Assembly (NCBI GenBank): GCA_041655035.1
Contig: JBAZCN010000077.1
Span: 1-15,315 of the forward strand
Origin: NAT127 sp041655035
GTDB taxonomy: Bacteria > Pseudomonadota > Gammaproteobacteria > Pseudomonadales > Porticoccaceae
Direction of reading: 5' to 3'
Length of the DNA stretch: 15,315 nucleotides
Below the pieces are notes generated by a model. It searched no databases. It saw only the letters and a program-made list of their open reading frames with translations, and was not told the origin of the DNA. Below, piece by piece: positions 14,864-15,315 of this stretch. Both the position numbers and the translations under genes were made by a program. Numbering within the stretch: the stretch's first letter is position 1; each line of letters begins with the position of its first letter.

Positions 14864-15315
14864 TCACATATAGGCCTGGCTGGTATCGGTGTGATCGGTG
14901 ACGTCCCGCACGCCCTTCAACTCGGGGATGCGTTCCAGCAGAGTTTTTTCCACCCCCTGCTTGAGGGTCAGGTCCACCATGCCGCAACCCTGGCAGCCGC
15001 CACCGAATTGCAATACCGCCACCTCATCGACGACATCCACCAGGGACACGTTGCCGCCATGGGCAGCGAGGCTGGGGTTGACCTCCGAGTGAAGGACGTA
15101 GTTGACCTTGTCTTCAACCGGGCTGTCATCGCTGACCTTCGGCATCCGCGAGTTGGGGGCGCGAATGGTCAGCTGGCCGCCAAAACGGTTGTCGGCGTAG
15201 TCGACCTTGGCATCTTCGAGAAACGGCAGGCTGCGCTTTTCGAGATGGGCCTTGAAACCATTGAGTTCGAGGATCTGGTCGCCGTCCTTTTCATCGCCGG
15301 GGCGGCAATAGGAGA
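14864..15315 (-). CDS. nfuA: Fe-S biogenesis protein NfuA, 5' part missing at window edge
   Basis: NfuA carries and delivers [4Fe-4S] clusters to target enzymes in the cytoplasm, mainly under oxidative stress or iron limitation. The visible 149 residues correspond to about the last three quarters of the roughly 190-aa E. coli protein. The N-terminal A-type-like part begins at SYCRPGD and continues through PFLEDAKVDYADNRFGGQL. The Nfu domain follows from about 15145: NPSLAAHGGNVSLVDV, then the cluster-binding CxxC in FGGGCQGCGMVD (codons 14984-14995), and ELKGVRDVTDHT near the end. All of this matches NfuA and not the shorter U-type proteins. An internal Met codon at 15145 aligns within the family and is not the start; the true start lies beyond 15315. 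The gene converges on aroG across the shared terminator. Confidence 0.95.
   Translation of the reverse strand, partial: SYCRPGDEKDGDQILELNGFKAHLEKRSLPFLEDAKVDYADNRFGGQLTIRAPNSRMPKVSDDSPVEDKVNYVLHSEVNPSLAAHGGNVSLVDVVDEVAVLQFGGGCQGCGMVDLTLKQGVEKTLLERIPELKGVRDVTDHTDTSQAYM

Overview
The window reads as ordinary chromosome from a GC-rich gammaproteobacterium. TrmA, MurI, NfuA, RmuC, the class I DAHP synthase and an intracellular PHB depolymerase all look gammaproteobacterial. A marine, PHA-storing member of the Cellvibrionales/Halieaceae type would fit, but that is an inference from remembered family resemblance, not a search result. There is no phage, integrase, insertion sequence, tRNA, rRNA or CRISPR array.

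Layout. (1) 1-1824: a strong terminator (60-102) and the PHB depolymerase phaZ on the minus strand, then a 362-bp divergent promoter region. (2) 1825-4958: trmA (plus) converges on a minus-strand operon, rmuC followed by a DUF2489 membrane protein with a 4-bp overlap. The trmA/DUF2489 junction carries a large inverted repeat. (3) 4959-6186: a 123-bp divergent promoter region, then murI (plus), then a non-coding stretch of inverted repeats including three 25-nt REP-like hairpins. (4) 6187-6885: a minus-strand Nudix hydrolase. (5) 7058-13191: a two-gene AddAB-like helicase-nuclease operon whose genes overlap by 4 bp. (6) 13333-14409: a class I DAHP synthase. (7) 14410-15315: non-coding DNA with an exact 133-bp tandem duplication built from the same REP-like hairpins, a strong terminator, and the 3' part of nfuA running off the right edge.

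The main functional unit is the AddAB-like pair. The second gene has all the UvrD/Rep-type helicase motifs plus a C-terminal RecB-family nuclease domain. The first is an AddB/RecC-like subunit with its own intact nuclease motifs but no Walker A motif in the N-terminal part I read. In this subunit the three C-terminal cysteines that normally hold the AddB iron-sulfur cluster are replaced by Ala, Gly and Asn at exactly the expected spacing, while the fourth, upstream cysteine remains. Just before that degenerate motif is a sharply AT-rich coding patch that also resembles a sigma-70 promoter. RmuC is a second, separate recombination-linked protein in the window.

The other points of interest are small: leaderless-type starts for rmuC and murI, a likely GTG start for trmA, an in-register coiled-coil duplication in RmuC, and the REP-like repeat family at two gene 3' ends. 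I see no wholly new multi-gene system. The AddB-like subunit without its Fe-S ligands is the best candidate for something undescribed.
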